From Prunella strophiata (taxonomy: Eukaryota; Chordata; Aves; Passeriformes; Prunellidae), in contig JAZBQD010000034.1 in the NCBI GenBank assembly GCA_036583965.1, forward strand, positions 992,001 through 1,056,000: a stretch of 64,000 bases of DNA. The letters run 5' to 3'. The notes under the pieces were generated by a model. It ran no database searches. It had not been told where the DNA came from and saw only the letters and a list, made by a program, of their open reading frames with translations. Of this stretch, positions 1-29,099 are shown in pieces. Both the position numbers and the translations under genes were made by a program. Position 1 is the stretch's first letter. Every line of letters starts with the position of its first letter.

Positions 1-17204
<17,204 letters not shown>

Positions 17205-17770
17205 GGCGGCGGCGGAGGACGGGCGCGCGGGGCCGCGGCTCTTCTGGAAACCTCCACCCACGTGGGCCGCGGGGGGGCCGAGACGCGCCGCAGGACCCCC
17301 GTCGGGGGCTGTCCCGAATAATGCCCGATCCCACCGCTCGCTTTCGGCGCACCGCTCGGATTCCGGCACCGGCGGCGCAGCTGCACGGCGGCTTCCCGAC
17401 ACGGAAACACGGCTCGGTGTACAGGCTGGTGCGGGCCGAGGCGGGACACGCGCAAAGAAGCGGCGCGGGGCACACCGGCACGGCTGTGACAGCCCGGGTC
17501 CTGTGGCGGCCGCGCACTCAAGGTCGGACAGGATAAAGCGCACAGCGATTGCAGCGGCCTTGCGTCAGGCCCCGTGTTGCGCATGCGCGGCTCACGCAGG
17601 TCGCCGCATGCGCCGAGGGCCCGGGGCCGTAGCGCCCCTTGCCGCGCATGCGTGGTTCAGCCCCAGAGCGCAGTGGGGCCGCGATCTCGCAGCGTCCCGA
17701 GAGCAGGAACGGAAACCTGCGCACCACAGCTCCCGAACCCTGAGAGCCGCGTGCTACCGCCCCGGCACCA
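17205..17770 (-). promoter_or_regulatory. HSPA9: HSPA9 CpG-island promoter
   Basis: The sequence from about 16,950 to 17,770 is dense in CpG, and this part lies upstream of the ATG. I see no TATA box, as is usual for housekeeping promoters. Candidate sites are a CACGTG E-box (17259-17264), TTCTGGAA (17242-17249, a heat-shock-factor half-pair) and three GCATGCGC-type palindromes further up. The transcription start cannot be fixed from sequence. Confidence 0.75.
17578..17654. promoter_or_regulatory. Cluster of three NRF1-type palindromes
   Basis: TGCGCATGCGC at 17578-17588, CCGCATGCGCC at 17604-17614 and CGCGCATGCGTG at 17643-17654 match the NRF1 consensus YGCGCAYGCGCR. NRF1 drives many nuclear genes of mitochondria, which fits HSPA9. 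The sites are 370-450 bases above the ATG, so they may also serve a divergent transcript. Confidence 0.6.
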
Positions 17771-18012
17771 GCAGAATCGGCTGTGCGACCAGCTGCGCTT
17801 AAAAATGTATCTGTGAGGGTTGAAACTGCTCAGCCCCAGAGGAGAAACAGGACTTAAATCAAATCAAGTAGTTCACAATTGCACAGCATTCCCAGCCTGA
17901 ACCCAAACACAGCACCAGCCAGTTCCTGGGAAGAAAGGAGCCTTCTCCCAGTCACATCCAGAGCAGCAGGAACACTCTGACAGGGTTTGGGGCAATCCAG
18001 ATTTCTTTAACA

Positions 18013-19206
18013 CTATCCCAGAAGGGCTTTCCCATGATTGTAGTCACCAGCCCGGGCCGGTCTCCGGTGAGCCTCCTGGAGATCATGGAACCTCCACGGT
18101 CTCCTGGGGCCCGTCCGTGCCACCGAGCTCGGGCTGTCCCCGGCTGCCTCAGGCACAGCGTCCTGGGAGCCCTGGGCTGGACCCTGGTGCTGCAGGACAC
18201 CACTAGCTCTGCCACCTGCTCCTGGCAATGCTTCTGTGGTTCCAGCTGCCTCCCATTTCTGCTCCCTTTCCCTGGCTGTGTCAATGCTCTGGGATGCACC
18301 GGTGCTGTCTGTGTCCGTGGCAGGTTGTTGATCTCCAAGGGAGCAGGAAGAGCTGGCCAGGGTTTCCTCAGTGTCCACAAGCTGGAAGGGCTTCCTGAGA
18401 GGCTGGGAGGGATCAAGGCCCCCCAGGAGTGACTCTCTGGGAGGGAGGCATGAACTTGGAGCGAGGGACAGGTCTTGGCAGGCAGAGGATCTTGAAGGGC
18501 TGGGGGCTCTCGGCAGAAATGGACGCTCTGCAAAGCTGCTCAGAGGGATGTGGTGTCTCAGCCATGGGGAGGTTCTCAGAGGGAGGGAGGTGGTTAGCAG
18601 CAGGGAGGGTCTTGCAGGGTTGGAGGCCATCAGAGGCACTGGAGGCTCCTGGAATGCTGGATCTCTGACGGACTGAGCTTCTCAGAGGGATGGTTGGTGT
18701 CTGATGAATCTCCTTGAAGGGCGGGAGGCTGTCGCAGGGACGGTGATTCTGGCTGGGAGCAGCCTCTTAGAGGGACAGAGGCGCCTGGAGCAGGGGGCGA
18801 GTCGCAGCAGGGCAGGTGGGCTCGCTTCCCCAGCCCCTCCAGCTGTGCCCACAGCACCGTCCACGTCTCGGAAGAAAGCAGAGCCAGTGCCCCACGCAGA
18901 GCCCAGAGCAGCAGCAGCAGCAGCAGCCTCTGCAGCTCCTTGGCCAGGCAGACGCAGGGGCCGCAGCTGCAGGAGATGCTCAGGGAACTCGCGGGAGCAT
19001 CCAGACACCTCCGAGGGGCCGTGCGAGGCCCAGAGGCCCTGGGAGCCACCGGGGCTCCTCCGTGGGCCCCTGGCCCGGACCCCGGGGCGCTTGCGCGGCT
19101 TTCGAGTCCCGGCCTGCTGCCCCCACCGGACAGCCACAGTGGCCAGCAGCAGGGCAAGAGCAGGCAGCAGGACTCTGAAGTTGCTCAAGGCTCCAGCACG
19201 TGCCAT
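18013..19206 (-). pseudogene. Broken membrane-anchored, Ser/Pro-rich coding-like locus, unidentified
   Basis: From an ATG at 19204-19206 one frame reads a signal-anchor (FRVLLPALALLLATVAVRW) followed by a basic stretch (TRKPRKRPGVRARGPRR). Good coding character then moves to a second frame (ALRGALALLSSETWTVLWAQ), then to a third with diverged repeats (LPPSENL, HPSEQL, PQPFKIL), then across a C6 run at 18419-18424 to a frame with DPSQPLRKPFQLVDTEETL that stops at 18013. The frame changes suggest a decayed gene, or one hit by sequencing indels. Two CRE-like sites lie 55-95 bases above the ATG. The layout recalls spermatid membrane proteins of the SPATA31 kind, but I cannot establish the family. 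Confidence 0.35.
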
Positions 19207-19260
19207 TACAACTGGACTGGTGGCTGTGGGGCTGGCCCGGCTTATCCAGGGATGGCCCAG

Positions 19261-19300
19261 TGATGTCACAGTGCTGGGGCCACGACACCGCGTGACATCA
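19261..19300 (-). promoter_or_regulatory. Two CRE-like octamers upstream of the broken locus
   Basis: TGATGTCA (19261-19268) and TGACATCA (19293-19300) each differ by one base from TGACGTCA, the CREB/CREM site. CREM drives many genes of round spermatids. Spacing of 55 and 87 bases above the putative ATG is suitable. Function is inferred only. Confidence 0.35.
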
Positions 19301-19689
19301 CAGCCTGGCCTCATGCCAGTGTCACCCCTTTGTGCTGTCACAGCCCCACCTGCCTCAGGGGCAGCAGCACTGGCTCAGCCCTGAGGGTGCTCATGGCCAA
19401 CAAAGGCCTGGAAGTGAAAATGGGGGCCCAGCCCACGGCAGTGAAGTGTTCCTGGGAGCAAGGGGCACATCAGCAAGAGGCCTGGTGCCACAAGTACCCA
19501 CCCTGTACTCCCAGGACACTGTGGCAGAGCCAGCTGGGAACAACCTCTGCTCTGTGCCTCAGAAGATCCTGCAGACACAAAGGGAGCTGCAGCTCCCCAT
19601 GTTCAGGGAGCTCTCCCGACCTGGCTGCCAGCTCCAACTCCTTACCCTGTCATTTGTGTTCCTGATGCAGAATGCCTCTTCAGCACCCT

Positions 19690-19950
19690 TGGAGCTCCTT
19701 TCAGACACTGGAAGGCACTGAGGTCTCCCCACAACCTTCTCTTCTCCAGGCTGAGCAGATCTGACTCTTTCAACCTGTCTGTACAGAAGAGCTACTCCCC
19801 TTAGAAACCAGGTGGCCTCCTCTGGACTTGCTGCAACACTTCCTTGTCCTGATGTTGGGGACACCAGCACTCTAATCCCTGCTCCAGGTGGGGCACTGCC
19901 CGAGCAGGTTCATTCTGCAGGGTCAGGATCCACGTGGGGCTGCTCAGTCC
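19690..19950 (-). repeat. CR1 LINE fragment
   Basis: The plus strand shows reversed CR1 phrases: GGTCTCCCCACAACCTTCTC, TTCTCCAGGCTGAGCAG, GGCCTCCTCTGGACTTGCTG and CTCCAGGTGGGGCACTGCC. This is a more internal part than the 3' tail, and both ends are indistinct. Confidence 0.75.
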
Positions 19951-19959
19951 CAGCTGCCG

Positions 19960-22900
19960 TGACTGGGCAGGGTTAGTGCTCCCGCTAACTCTGGATCACC
20001 AGAGTGTTCCCGACGGCTCACAACAGCCTGGCCTCATCCCTCGGCCACCTCTGCTGATGTAAAGCCGAGTCCTGCACGGGCCACCTCCAATCTGGCAAGA
20101 GGGTGCCTGTGCCAGCCTCTCTGCTCGCCAGGCAGGGGCAGCAGTCGGCCGTGCTAGCGCTGCTCGCAGCCTGCTCCAGTCCCAGCGGGCTGTGACAGCT
20201 TCAGTGCCGGCACTGGCAACTCCCAGCTCTTGGCAAGGCAGCAGTGGAAGTGCAGGCACCCTGGGAAGCAGCTCCGGGAGCTCTGCTGTCCTTCCCCCCG
20301 AGGGAGCAGGGCTGCTGTCCCCTCAGAGCCCCTGGCTGTGATGGGAGCAGCTCGTGCTGCCCACAGAGCAACAGGCAAATGTTTCAGCAGTCTAGAGAGG
20401 GGCTAAAAAGAGGAGTAAAAGGAAAATCTGCTCTGAAAGTCACCAAATCCCCCTGTGACTGTTTCTAAGTGATAAGCGACCTGCAGTGGCCCTGGGCATG
20501 GCATATTGTTGGGGTCTGGTGACTTGGGGTGTCAGTGCATGAAGTGTGTCCATGTTCCAGGTCCCTCTGAGCCCCCAGCAAAAGGCCAGCACACACCTTC
20601 AGCCTGCACTCAAGTGCAACAAGTTCTCCTGCTCTCTTTGGGCTTCAGGCTGCCCTCAGGTGTTGCTTTCAGCTGCCCCACTTGCAGTGTCCTGTGCCCC
20701 TGAACTCTGCCCCCTCTTCCCACACACACTGATCCCTCAAGAGGGGCCTGCCTTGTGTCCCTGAGCTCCACAGGCCACAGTGCTGGCAAAGCCCTTGGTG
20801 GCACTGGGCTCACATCTGCCACTGCAAGAGCCCCAGAGCTGCCACTCCCTGCCTTCAGATGCTGCAGTGGGCAGGATCAGCTCCTGAGCCTGCAGTTCCC
20901 TGCCCTTGGGCCTTCCTGGGAAAAGGGGAAATCTGGCAGGGAGGGGACTGCAGGCCGAGGCCATGTGATCCCCTCTTGGACAATCCACTGCGAGGACCAG
21001 GCAGCCCCTGCCTGCAGCATGGCCCAGGCACGGCCCTGTGGCAACCCAAGGAATTTCCTCCCCATGAACTGCTGCCAGACACGAGGCTGCTTTGAAGCAC
21101 TGGAGAGGCTGCTCTTGCAGCAGGGCAGCCCTGGGCAGGTGCAAAGGCAGAGCTCCACAGGGATGTCCTGTCCCTGCTCCCACAGGGATCAGCAGCAGAG
21201 CATTTGTAGGAGCACAGCGGGGCTGTAACTCCGTCCCTACAAAGCCTCCAGCCACTGGGGTGCATTTGTCAGCCCTGCAGGCATCTCTCTCAGAAGGATG
21301 TCACTGGAAATTACTAAAATGGAAGGAGTTATCCCCAGTTTTTCTTGTTAGCAGCACATCAGAGGCATCTGGCAGTACCAAGGCAGGCCAGGGCTGCTGC
21401 AAGTGTTTCAAGGCCTGGGGGGGGGGGGGGGGGCCTCCACATTAATTCCTCCACCTTCCTTGTTCCCCACGGGCAGGGATTTGAGAGCAGCTCGTTTTCT
21501 GGCCCCGCATGCACTGAAGTTATCTGAGTGATGCTGGCCTGCCTTCAGGTGACTGGGTGTGAAAAGGCTCGTTGAGGCAGCTGCCAAAACAGCCACACTT
21601 CAGCTGCTTTCCTGCTCGCTGGGTGGAAGGATATGGGAAAAGCAGTGATGGATCAAACATAGCATGACATCAAACAGCACCCTGAGTCAGGCTGAATCAC
21701 ACTGCCCCACGCTGTGTGTGCGGGAGGGGAGAGCAGCCTTGGGATCCAGGGTAATCCTCCAGGCTCACTGAGGGTTGGCTGGGGGATAGGAGCTGCAAAG
21801 GACAGGAGCAGTGGGAAGGGGCAGAGGGCAGAAATAAACCCACTGCAGGAATGGGAGGGATGGAGGTGTTTGACTCAGGTATTTAATTGCTCCAGTGGTG
21901 CAGTGAAGGATCAGTCCGATGCTTGGCTAAGTAATCATTTCACGGGAACCACAGCAGGAGCACAAGGACTTGGGGTGGGCATTCAGCACAGAGCTGGTCA
22001 CCCCCCAGCATCCTTCCAAGCTTCCCTGGTTTCACCCCCATGATCCCAGTTAGGGCTGGCAACAAGCATCAGCCTGGAGAGCATCACAACATAAATTGGA
22101 AAGTAACCCTGAGGCAGCAAGGCAGCAAGAAGGCAGCTGGGAGGCTGCCTGTGTCTGCCAGCAGCTCACCAGACCTTCCTACAGGGCAAGTGGCAGAGCC
22201 CTGTCACTCAGCGAGGATGCAGGAGACCAGAGGGAGCACAAACCACATCCCACCCCTCCAGACTGCAGCTGCCTTAACAAGGATCTGAGGTGCCTCCAGG
22301 AACCATAATAATGAGGGCAATTAGTGCAGTACAAACGAAAATTTCCAAGTGCTGCACTCTGCAGATTTTTTTACCCTGATCTGAAGCAGCTGAGGTACAA
22401 AGCCAGGGATTTTGGAGAGCTCTGAAGGCTGGTCCCAGCCCTGCTGAGGGGACAGGCTGGCTTGAAGGTCACCAAGCTGTGCCACGGGGGGAAGGCTGAC
22501 AGGGCCCAGCCTCACAGGCAGGGGAAGGCCCTGAGGACCCCTCTGGGTTGTGCATTGGCACAAGTCTCCCTCTGCTCCTTGCTGGCCTGAGCTGGACCCA
22601 CTTTGCCTAGCCCATGGAGGGGTTTTCCAGCACAGCCCAGCCCTCTGCTCTGGCCTGGAGCCTCAGAGTAGGCTCATCCACTCTCCCACTTACCCTGCAG
22701 CACCCCAGCACAAGCCCCAGACATCTCCCTGTTCCTGCTTCCCAAGAGTTTCCCTTGTCAAGTGGCTTTGGAAGGATCCCGTGCCTCTGCGGCACAAATC
22801 TCTCCCTCCCTGCTGGCCCTCCTGTCCTCCCCGTTCTGGTATTTGCAGAATCACCAATTCACAGCTGTGGAACTCCGAGTGCTCCATGCTCCCTCCTCCA

Positions 22901-23930
22901 GGCTATCACAGGGGTGTGTCACTGTGTCCCCACCCCTCCCCTCTGAGCCAGCTCCTCACGGTGCCCATTCTCGCTGTCCTCTCACCTGTGCTGGTTTCAG
23001 CTGCTCTCTGAGGTTCTGCCACCATCAAGAACCAGCACTCTCCATCCCCAGCGCAGCTCAGAGTATGCAAAACGCCTCAACCAGTGTCTTTGGAGGAAGA
23101 GCACAGCTTTTTGTTCTGGAAACAATAAGAACCACTCCACTGATCCATACCTGCTCTTCCTTTTGTTATTCTTCAGTACCTGTCCTTCCCTTTGGAAACC
23201 TTGGAGCCGGGAGCCTCATCAGCTGCTCTGTGCAAACACACTTTGCTTTGTGCTGGCTGTCTGAACACAGAGCCAGGAGAGAGAGAGACCAGCAGCTCCT
23301 GGTGGATCAGCTGTTGCCAACACACGTGGCCCAGGTAGAGCCTGTCATTTATTTAATATGTACAGTTACAATAATTTCATTTTGGAATCAGCCTCACGAG
23401 ACAGGTGTGAACAAAAGGGTAACATTTGGAGGAGGAGAATTCCTGATTTGTGCTCAGACAGAAGAAATTCTCCTTCTCTGCTACCTTGGCAATAACACAA
23501 TGAGGGAGGAAAACAAAATCATTCACATTCCCAACTCCCTCCTCTTCAATAGCACCAACATATATTTTGAAGAGCCTCAGTGCAGGTTTTTACTGCAGAA
23601 AATAAAGAATGAATTGTGTCCCCCCTGAACAGCAGCAAGAGAAACATCCTGACTGCCTCCAGCCTCAGCTGCTCACTTCCTGCTGAGCCTTCTGGCTTGA
23701 CCAAGTCCACAGCACAAACACATTTGGCACCAGCCAACCCCTTCATTGCTGAAGAAGGACACATCCAAGACCTCCACATCTTGAATTCCGGGAGCTCCTG
23801 CAGTCTCTGCTTAGCTGGACCAGGGACTGCTGGAATGTCCCTTCCCCAAGGCAGCCCAGGGCAGGCGCAAGCAGCCAGAGTAGGCATAGAGGCAGCTTTT
23901 AACGCATTCAAATAGTGCTGCAGCCAACTA
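19960..23930. other. Intergenic stretch without recognised gene
   Basis: GC-rich and without recognised exons. It contains a G17 run at 21417-21433. The only long frame is 22762-23628 on the plus strand (288 codons), which has no domain I know and is treated under findings. Confidence 0.6.
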
Positions 23931-23935
23931 TAGAC

Positions 23936-24432
23936 TGTGAGAAACGACTGCTCTCTTTAAAAGTTTCAAAGGTTTATTAAACCTTAACAAACCCAACAAA
24001 GGCCTGAATAAGGAAAAAGAGCAGCGCTGGCAGGGTGACCCACTACCACAAACTCGGCCACAAAATGGCGGCCCCGCCTTTTAAACCCCTGATGGTGCAG
24101 CCAGCCCTGGTCCCTCCCAAAGCCTGTCAGTCAACTCTTCTTCACCGCCCATTGGTGGAGATCACTTTCTTGCAACTTGATTGGAGGTCAGGTGTTGCCG
24201 TGCCACGCCCCCCAGCATCAAGCTCCTTCCCGAGTGGTCCCCGGCCGCCCTCAGCGCGGGCCTGGCGCCGCGGGACGGAGCGGGAGCGGGAGCGGGCCCT
24301 GTGGGGAGGGCTGCGTGTCCAAACAACGACCTGCAATAGCGGAACCGTACACCAACAAAGCTCCTCGTAACTTACACGCAGTATTCATCCCTTAATTGCA
24401 AGAGCCTATCATCACATTACTCATTTATAACA
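23936..24432 (-). mobile_element. Solo LTR of an endogenous retrovirus, about 497 bp
   Basis: On the minus strand it begins TGTTATAAATGAG and ends TTTCTCACA, giving the TG...CA ends of an LTR. Inside are two CCAAT boxes (reverse ATTGG near 24153 and 24180), a TTTAAAAGGC TATA-like box near 24080, and AATAAA (24 kb side, plus-strand TTTATT at 23973-23978) close to the 3' end. This is the U3-R-U5 order. The flanks TAGAC (23931-23935) and CAGAC (24433-24437) look like a target duplication with one later change. No gag, pol or env sequence is adjacent, so the internal part was lost by LTR recombination. Confidence 0.75.
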
Positions 24433-24439
24433 CAGACCC

Positions 24440-27400
24440 AAAGGCCTCACAGGTGTTTTTCTCCTGCCGGAGAAGCCAAAGCCCCTGGGTGTCGTTAGCA
24501 AGTGGCTGCAGGGCAGAGGGACAGCTCAGGGGCTGCATCTGAGCTGCCGCCCCCAGGTCTGTCCCTTCCCTCAGCAGCAGCTGCCTGCCAGGGTCACACT
24601 CCCACATGAGGCTGCAGTGCTGGGTGACAGCCCCGTGGCCCTGCTGGGTGACAGCCCCATGGCCCTGCTGCGCCCCTTGTTCTGTCTGTGACAGCCAGCC
24701 AGGTCCAGGAGCAGCCCGAGGTTGGTGGGGCACCTTGGCCCCAAGCAGTGACATATCTGTGGGGACCCAGCCCCTCCACGAGCCTGGGGACAGCACAGAC
24801 ACCCCTGTGCAGCCTGTGCACAGGGTGTATTGTTAGAGCAAATGAAGAAACAAGGACACACAAACCACGATTCACTCAAACTCATGCAGTAGACTGGGGT
24901 GAATTCTGCCCTGGGGTGTTTTCTCCTTGGATCATGTCACTCATTTTTCAGTCCATCAGCCCTGTGTGGTTTTCAGCCTTTCAAATGCTCCCCTGACCCG
25001 CAGCGAGGGAATCCAGCTGTACCCAGGGCTCATGTGGATGCTTCACTCCTTGCTGGGGGCCATGAGCTCCATCCCTAACCTGAGCCACAGTTTAGGCTCT
25101 TCCAGACCAAAACTCTCCACTCCTTGAAGCCAGGAACCTGTGTCCTTGGGTGAGGAGGATCAGGAAAGGACAAGGTGGGGAAAAATGCGAGCGGTGAGCT
25201 CAGCACCAAGTGTGTGATTTCCACGGAGATCCCTCAGATGCTTCCAATCCTGGTGTATTTTGGAGGGAGGGCATCGTTTTGAGTATTGATTCAAATGACA
25301 TCCACCATTAATCTTTGCAAGGGATTTTTTTTTATTCCTCCAAGAGAACAGGCAATTTTAGCCACGGCATCATTGTGGGGGGAGGAGAGGGACGTGGACA
25401 GCTTTGAAGGCACCCAGCTCAAAGCCCGAGTTATTCTCCCTGCTTTTCCCTCACCACCTCAGCAGCAAGAACACATAAATTGTGTGTCATAGCTGCCTTT
25501 TCATCTGTCCCAGGAGTTATAGACTGCACACATAAGACAATTCGTGTTCCTCTGCATAATGAGGTGAGTTTTATAAATCATAAATCTTCACTTAATATGC
25601 AGGTGGTGTTTGCTGCCAGGTTTAGGAAAACTGATGTAGTTGCCAAGTTCATGAATGTCATAAATCATTCATGCTAAGGTAGTCTGCAATTGCTCAGTCC
25701 TTTGAGACAGACCAATTTCAAGGTGGTTGTTTAACACACAAACACGATCTTCATTGATTGTTTATACAAATATATATTTTCATTAAGTTTTTTCCTCTCC
25801 ATTTTTTTTCCTTCTTTAGGTGCTGAGAATGATGCCCCAAAGAGTCCCCGCTAGTGGCTTCTCTCCAGTTTCACAATTCCATCAGAAATCCATAAATGCA
25901 TAAAAATCCATGGATTTGTAATAAAATGAGCCCCCTAAAGCTCAGAAAACAGCCTGGATGTCTCCATAAATCCCAATGCATGTGATTAAAGAAAACAGTG
26001 CAAGAGCGTGCCTCAATTCATCACAGGGTCATTTTGGACATCCACTATTTTGTGTAAAATTGACATTAATTAAAGGTTTGCTGATCCCAGCAGGGTTTTC
26101 ATCACTGCTGTAGCTGCTGTGTGCACAGGAGCAGGTAATGCCCTTCCCATGGGAAATACCCCGTGTGCTTCTGGATTTATCTGAGCCTACACACCTCGGA
26201 GCTTGCTGGGTGCTCTGCAGCCCCTGGGATGTGCAGGATTCCGTGGGAAGTCTCTTGGGAAAGCAGCTTTCCTGGGAGATGTGCAATTTTTAGCAGAGTG
26301 GAAAATTAGAGCTGTGGAAATCCTGCAGGTAGCTGGGAAGAGCCTTCCCCCAGTGCCAATCCTGAGAGGCTGAGCATGGACAGACCTGTTCAGGGCTGGG
26401 GGAGTGTCACCAAGCTCAGTCCTCGTGGGAGATGCTCCTCTTGGCCTCACTTCTCCCAGCCCCAAATGTCCCCAGGAGGTCTCAGCTCATGGCCTTTATG
26501 TCTCATCTTCCCCTCTCACCACCTCCTGGGCTTTGAACTTTGCTTTCTGATTTTCTATGACAACATTATTTCTAGGCTGGTCTAACAAGGTGAAAGCTCT
26601 GGCCTGTCTTGCAGTGTTCAGGCAGGCTGTCACCTCCCCTGCAGAAGCAGGGGTTGGGTTATCAGAGCCTTTCACTTCTCACCTGATTTACATCTTGGAG
26701 ACATCCAAAAAACCAATGCACAGTACTACTGGACAGAGTAGTAAATCAAATAATGCTCAGGTTAGACTCACCCAGTACTTGAGAGGGTCTGATATTGAAC
26801 TCCACAATAATTTTGAGTGGATCTGAGAAAACTGCGTAGGTGGGAAAAGGCAGAGAATTTTGACTGCTGTTCTGTCTTCCATCATCCTTTTCTAGCATAA
26901 TTAACTCATCACAAATAATTCAGGCATTGAGTTCTTTCTCTTCATTTTCCCTGTGATCAGCCAACAAGTGCTGAAGTTTCTCATTCCTTGTTTCAATCTA
27001 CTCACTGAATCATTGTTGCTGTTAACTCCCCAAAGGGAGGAGGAGGCTGTTCCTCAGCATCTCACTGTGTGCGCCAGCCAGAGCTGGAGATCTGGGCCAG
27101 ACTGGTTAGTTCTGGTCAGATCTGGACTTTGCTCCTTTGATTTGATGAGTATGAAACCTAGAAAAGACTTTTAGGGGAAAAGATGACTTAAAATTTGACT
27201 TGCCACTAATGTGGCATTGGATTGGCTCCCAGCCTGCCCTGAGATTTCTGTGATGTCAGTGTTACTCTTCCCAGTTCTCCTCTGATCTTATGGTTCTCAG
27301 ATTGGTGTAGCAGTCTGGTTTCCTTACACTCCTGCCTGCAGACCAGGATATGATTGAGAATTCAGCCCTGGGCATCAGCACAGCCAAAGGGAACATCCTC

Positions 27401-28945
27401 CTCCATTCCAGTCGCTTCAAGGTTTCCACCTCCTTGTTGTGAGGTGCCCTTCAGAGAAGCATCATTCTCTCTGGAGTGGCAGCTGATGCTTCCCACTAAT
27501 TCAGAGGTGAGATAAAACCTCAGGGAAGCTGCAGAGCTGCAGGACCTTCATAGCCATAACTCTTCCCTCTGCAAGTATTTATGTTCTCGAGACTGATTAA
27601 GCTGGGCTTGAGCCATACCTCACACTCCTTGAGGGGCTCTTCTCCTGCAGAGGATGACATCTCCTGGGAGCAGCAGGCAGGGATCTGGGATGTCAGGGAG
27701 TGAAAGCTGAGAGCCCACCAGAAATGATCTGAGGTGAAACCTGGAGAGCAAAAATCTGAACTCACCAAAATCCAGCAAAGTTATTCCCACCCCATCTGAA
27801 AAGGGAAGAAGCTTTTGGGGTGGTTTCTCTAAGGATGTGGAGGGGGGACTCAAATCTTCCTTTGATTGTTCCTCTTGGTCATAAACTAAAGACAGGGAAG
27901 ATATTTCTGTGGAAAACACCCCTGCTGGATGTGTTACCTCTCACTCAGGACAGGACAGGGCAACAACAAAATGCAGTTAGAATTGGGGAAAAAAGAGAGG
28001 AAAGAGAAGAAAGTCAAATGGAAACAGGGAAGAGAAAAGCTGCAGGGTCCTGCTCCCTCAGGTCCCTGCTGCCAAGGCAGCATCTAGGCAGGCACAACAA
28101 ACTGGCTGGGGCTGCCACATGGGATGTGATTAACAGGAAACTGCATTTTCCCCTAACACTTTGAGTTAAAGGGGAAACCTTCCCATAGCCTGGGGAGCTG
28201 CTCACACTCAGAGGGGTATGTGGGGCTTCCCTGGGTGCTGGCTGGGGTGGGTGGCTCTGAGGAACGCTGTTGTGCCCAAAGGAATGGAGGTGCCAGGGAT
28301 GGGCCAGCCCTGGGAGCCAGGCTGTGTCAGCCACAGGCAGCAGCACTTCTCCCTTCCCTCTCAGCCCTCTGTACACGTCCTACTTCTTCAAAGCTCCTGA
28401 CCACCCCAGCTCCTGATTTCCCTCTCCTTTCCCCAAAGTGTGACATTCCCACCATCTGTAAGGCTGCCAAACAAGCGACTTTGCATTTCCCTGCAGGGCT
28501 GTGCCTCAATTAAAAGCTTTTCTTGATGTTTTAACTTTCACCTCGCTTAATTGAGGTTCCTTTTCCCAGCCTCCTCCTCCTTTTTAATGAGAGGCTAAAA
28601 TTCTGGTTAATGGTGTTTGCAGCGTGCAGCACCAACCATGCTTCAGAGGGCAAAGGCTGCTCCTGGCCTGGCCGAGAGCCATGGTGCCTGGAGCAAAATA
28701 TAGGAAAAATATAGGATCCAGGCCACAGAACCAGTGATCCTGCCCTTTTAAAAGCTCCTGGACTTCCTCACTCAGCACTTCAGCAGCAGCACTGCTCCTT
28801 TCCCTGTTGGAAAAGCAAGGACCCAAGTGATGGAGCCCAATTGGGCACAGCCAGGTGCTGCTCAGCCCAAATTTCCCCTTCTGGAGCACCACTGCAGCAC
28901 TACCACCCCCAAATATTTTAGAAGCGTGGGCTGGGTTAAATGTAG
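24440..28945. other. Intergenic stretch, partly AT-rich, candidate conserved noncoding DNA
   Basis: No exon is recognised. A short 24-bp tandem (GGTGACAGCCCC units) sits at 24606-24665. The part 25480-26060 is AT-rich and low in repeats. I see no transposon ends. Confidence 0.6.
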
Positions 28946-28949
28946 TGGG

Positions 28950-28994
<45 letters not shown>

Positions 28995-29090
28995 CTGTAC
29001 AACCTCTTTAATTTGCCTACTAATTTATGAGCCTGTAAGCTGCTCCCCTGCCAAGCTTTTCTTCACCAAAAAAAAAAAAAAAAAAAAAAA
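28950..29090 (+). repeat. Two long A runs
   Basis: An A-tract of about 43 bases with one G (28950-28993) and a second of 23 (29068-29090) lie 75 bases apart. Neither has a preceding coding or SINE body I recognise, so they are simple repeats and not evidence of a retroposed gene. Confidence 0.85.
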
Positions 29091-29099
29091 GTTAGAACA

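Noticed and set aside
18908..18926. CAG repeat as a polyglutamine tract
   Set aside because: Only about six units. On the strand with coding character it reads as Leu or Ala, not Gln.
28950..29090. Poly-A tails of processed pseudogenes
   Set aside because: No coding or SINE sequence precedes them and no target duplications are visible.
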